A DNA stretch of 24,499 nt from Flavobacteriales bacterium UBA3477 (GTDB lineage Bacteria; Bacteroidota; Bacteroidia; Flavobacteriales; Schleiferiaceae): contig DFQY01000031.1 in NCBI GenBank assembly GCA_002378005.1, positions 667 to 25,165 of the forward strand, given 5' to 3'. Of the stretch, positions 22,517 through 24,499 are shown piece after piece (position 1 is the first letter of the stretch; each line of letters begins with the position of its first letter). The notes beneath the pieces are model-generated. The model saw only the letters and a program-made list of their open reading frames with translations. It was not told the DNA's origin and made no database searches. Both the position numbers and the translations under genes were made by a program.

Positions 22517-24499
22517 AGTGTAGTAAGTTTTGTAGTAGTCGTAAAGCTCCTGGAACGCCTTTGGGCAATTCTCTAAAGAGCGACAATCCCGTGTAAATTA
22601 CGGAACCTTTGCCATAGTCTGCAACTACCGTAGAGTTTTCATACACCGTACCCATAGATTCGGTGAGAGTCAAAACACTGCGGTAGCCTTCGTATTCGCT
22701 CGGGAAATATAAACCACGCTCCTGTACCCATTGTTCAAAATCTTTAGGGTCCAATTCATTTGGCGATTCCAATACCTTATCTGCTTTCAGCGCCACCGGC
22801 GCCTCTTCTTCCGTCACACGATCACGCCCCACAGTCAAAGGCACAGGCAATGGCAATGCCATCCCACTTCGGCCTGCCGTAGTGTAGGTCACCACAAAAT
22901 TTCCGCCATTGGCCACAAAACTTTCGATGCGCTCCTCTCTCTCCATCAACCATGCTTCGGTGTTAAACGCGCGAATACCTACCAAAACGGCATCCACTTC
23001 ATCCCAAAGCTCTGGCGTCTCTTCTGTAATTCTAACCACCTCATAGCCGACGCTCTCAAGCGTCTCATCCATTAAATCTCCTGCTCCTTCAATATAGCCC
23101 ACTTTGATGCGCTTTTTATTGAGGTCGAGGACGGTCAACGTCGCCTGTGCCGGAGTGTACGTATAATGTGTCCCTATATGTGGGTAACTGATGGTTTGTT
23201 TTTCTAAGTACGATGGAATCCATACAGATCCCAATTGTGATGTCGGCACATCGCCGATATTCAAAGAGAATCTCCCGCTAGACATTTTCGATGGCAACTC
23301 AACCTCAAAATGATTCCAACCTGCATTCAGCGTAGCACTTTCTAAATGATCCCACGCAAGTTTTAACTCATTCGAGGCACTCAAATACCAGCTTAACTCA
23401 CCCCCCGACTTGGAGTAAATACTGTATCCAATAGATCCTTTCTTGCCCGTATTCCAGTAGACGGTTTGATCGAACTTTGCATGAATGGGAGGCTCCACCG
23501 CAATGGCCTCGCGATATTCCCCTACTGCGCGGTCGCTGAGTTTCGCAACAGGCTTGAGGTAAAGCATTATGATGGCGGATTCATGTTCTAATCGAACCCG
23601 GATATATTTTGTGATTTTCCCTTCATCGTATAAATCTACTTCGAGCTCCTGCCCTTCGCTAGTGAGTACCTGTGCGGGATTCAAACCCATATCCTTATTT
23701 GGTGCTTTAACCGAAGCCAGCTTCACTTCCACATCAAAATTCAGCGCTTGCAGTACCAAGGTCGCTGGATACGAGGGGCCTTCCGGCATAGGGTTCACAG
23801 CAGTGAAGACCTCAGCATAAACGCCCAAGAGATGTAGCATAACCTGTTGCCAGCGCTGATATTTATCAGATTCTGGTGTGGTTTGTTCCAACAATACCTT
23901 GCCCAGCTCTGCCCATTTGGCAATGGCTTGCTTTTGGTCGCCTATTTCAAGGGCAAAAGCCGCATCCTGTGCCAACAAACTTTGCGCATCCGCGCCACGA
24001 TCCGGCATGAGGTAAGACGATAAATCGCCTCCGCCCCAAAGCTTTTTGAAGTACTCTTCACGTGGACCACGATTGATGGGAACACCAAATCCTTGGCACC
24101 TGTGCATGGAACGCGCGGCATCGCCTATGGCACCGTAGGTATCGCCAAGCAGCGGATCGAATCCACTCATATCTAGGTACACCGCTTCCGGATCGTCTTT
24201 CAAGGTAGGATCCCACCAAATGGAGGTATTCCACCAAACGCCTTGCACCGACCAAGCGGTAGTTTCGGTATCGTAATTCTCGTCCGCCGCCAGTTCGGCA
24301 CATTCAATGGCCAGTTCGGCTGAGGCGGTATGGTGACCATGACCTGCGCGCTCGTCCGGCGGGAATCTAGTGATGATAAAATCTGGCTTCAGCTCTCGTA
24401 TGGTGCGCACCGCTTGCAACTGTAGGTCAGTGTGGTCCCATTTCGTCCACACCTCCTCTACACTTTTGGAATATCCAAAGTCAAGGGCATCGGTGAAAC
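22506..24499 (-). CDS. PIG-L/LmbE-family deacetylase, multidomain (N-terminus outside window)
   Basis: Zinc-dependent N-deacetylase family protein. The frame is open to the window edge (first visible residues FTDALDFGYSKSVEEVW), so the GTG at 24452 is internal, and the N-terminal metal motif (HPDDE type) lies outside. The remaining zinc motif is visible as ERAGHGHHTASAEL. After the catalytic part (about the first 150 visible residues) come a helical stretch, a beta-rich region (about 265-425) and, from about residue 445, a class I glutamine-amidotransferase/ThuA-like Rossmann domain (KRIKVGYIEGAGDLMDETLE, VDAVLVGIRAFN, FVANGGNFVVTY). Some 663 residues are present; full-length relatives of this kind run to about 800. 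The substrate is unknown. Its 3' end overlaps the 37-residue membrane protein gene, leading into the symporter, so the three form one unit. Confidence 0.88.
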   Translation of the reverse strand, partial: FTDALDFGYSKSVEEVWTKWDHTDLQLQAVRTIRELKPDFIITRFPPDERAGHGHHTASAELAIECAELAADENYDTETTAWSVQGVWWNTSIWWDPTLKDDPEAVYLDMSGFDPLLGDTYGAIGDAARSMHRCQGFGVPINRGPREEYFKKLWGGGDLSSYLMPDRGADAQSLLAQDAAFALEIGDQKQAIAKWAELGKVLLEQTTPESDKYQRWQQVMLHLLGVYAEVFTAVNPMPEGPSYPATLVLQALNFDVEVKLASVKAPNKDMGLNPAQVLTSEGQELEVDLYDEGKITKYIRVRLEHESAIIMLYLKPVAKLSDRAVGEYREAIAVEPPIHAKFDQTVYWNTGKKGSIGYSIYSKSGGELSWYLSASNELKLAWDHLESATLNAGWNHFEVELPSKMSSGRFSLNIGDVPTSQLGSVWIPSYLEKQTISYPHIGTHYTYTPAQATLTVLDLNKKRIKVGYIEGAGDLMDETLESVGYEVVRITEETPELWDEVDAVLVGIRAFNTEAWLMEREERIESFVANGGNFVVTYTTAGRSGMALPLPVPLTVGRDRVTEEEAPVALKADKVLESPNELDPKDFEQWVQERGLYFPSEYEGYRSVLTLTESMGTVYENSTVVADYGKGSVIYTGLSLFRELPKGVPGALRLLQNLLHYDH

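Noticed and set aside
1..24499. Search for mobile elements, phage genes, toxin-antitoxin pairs, CRISPR arrays and tRNA genes
   Set aside because: No transposase, integrase, regularly spaced repeats, tRNA-like folds or target-site duplications were seen. All long intervals are taken up by housekeeping or envelope genes.

Overview
The window looks like chromosomal core sequence from a member of the Bacteroidota, most likely the order Flavobacteriales. The signs are a GldI-like FKBP lipoprotein next to a DHH phosphoesterase and ndk, dual cyclophilin-FKBP fusions, a TPR/beta-propeller/OmpA envelope protein of the PorE type, almost no Shine-Dalgarno sequences, and several close matches to the Bacteroidota -7 promoter element TAnnTTTG. 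Base composition by eye is near half G+C, fairly high for this group. No tRNA, rRNA, insertion sequence, phage gene or CRISPR array is visible. Coding density is very high, and no stretch over 300 bases lacks a gene.

Layout. (1) 1-1194: 3' part of a class 3 aldehyde dehydrogenase, ending at a strong bidirectional terminator. (2) 1252-5509, mostly minus strand: protein-folding and envelope genes. These are a cytosolic and a lipoprotein cyclophilin-FKBP fusion in tandem, an orphan plus-strand lipoprotein, a GldI-like FKBP lipoprotein and a DHH-family phosphoesterase (NrnA type). (3) 5583-6453: ndk and rplS on the plus strand, the latter with its own promoter, a leader that may be regulatory, and a terminator. 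(4) 6507-11007, minus strand: an overlapping three-gene unit of chorismate synthase, a glutamate/aspartate-type cation symporter, and a PorE-like OmpA protein. (5) 11053-14191: histidine-degradation genes hutI-hutG-ftcD with ATGA overlaps. (6) 14188-15192 minus: fabH; 15330-17219 plus: htpG. (7) 17314-20756 plus: phosphohexomutase, a thioredoxin-fold lipoprotein and a YkgJ-type cysteine-cluster protein. (8) 20753-24499 minus: a PIG-L deacetylase (N-terminus outside the window), a previously easy-to-miss 37-residue single-pass membrane protein, and an SSS-family sodium symporter, joined without gaps.

How the genes work together. Regions 2 and 3 put five prolyl-isomerase domains within 3.3 kb, next to genes for nucleotide turnover. 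This fits an envelope-folding/gliding neighbourhood. Region 5 takes imidazolone propionate to glutamate, and it encodes two alternative enzymes for the last step. Region 8 reads as a secreted or periplasmic deacetylase plus uptake system, with the tiny membrane protein a candidate transporter subunit. I see no obviously exotic defence or mobile system. The best candidates for something undescribed are the 37-residue membrane protein, the L19 leader, the orphan lipoprotein, the palindromic divergent promoter and the hairpin just ahead of the second dual isomerase.
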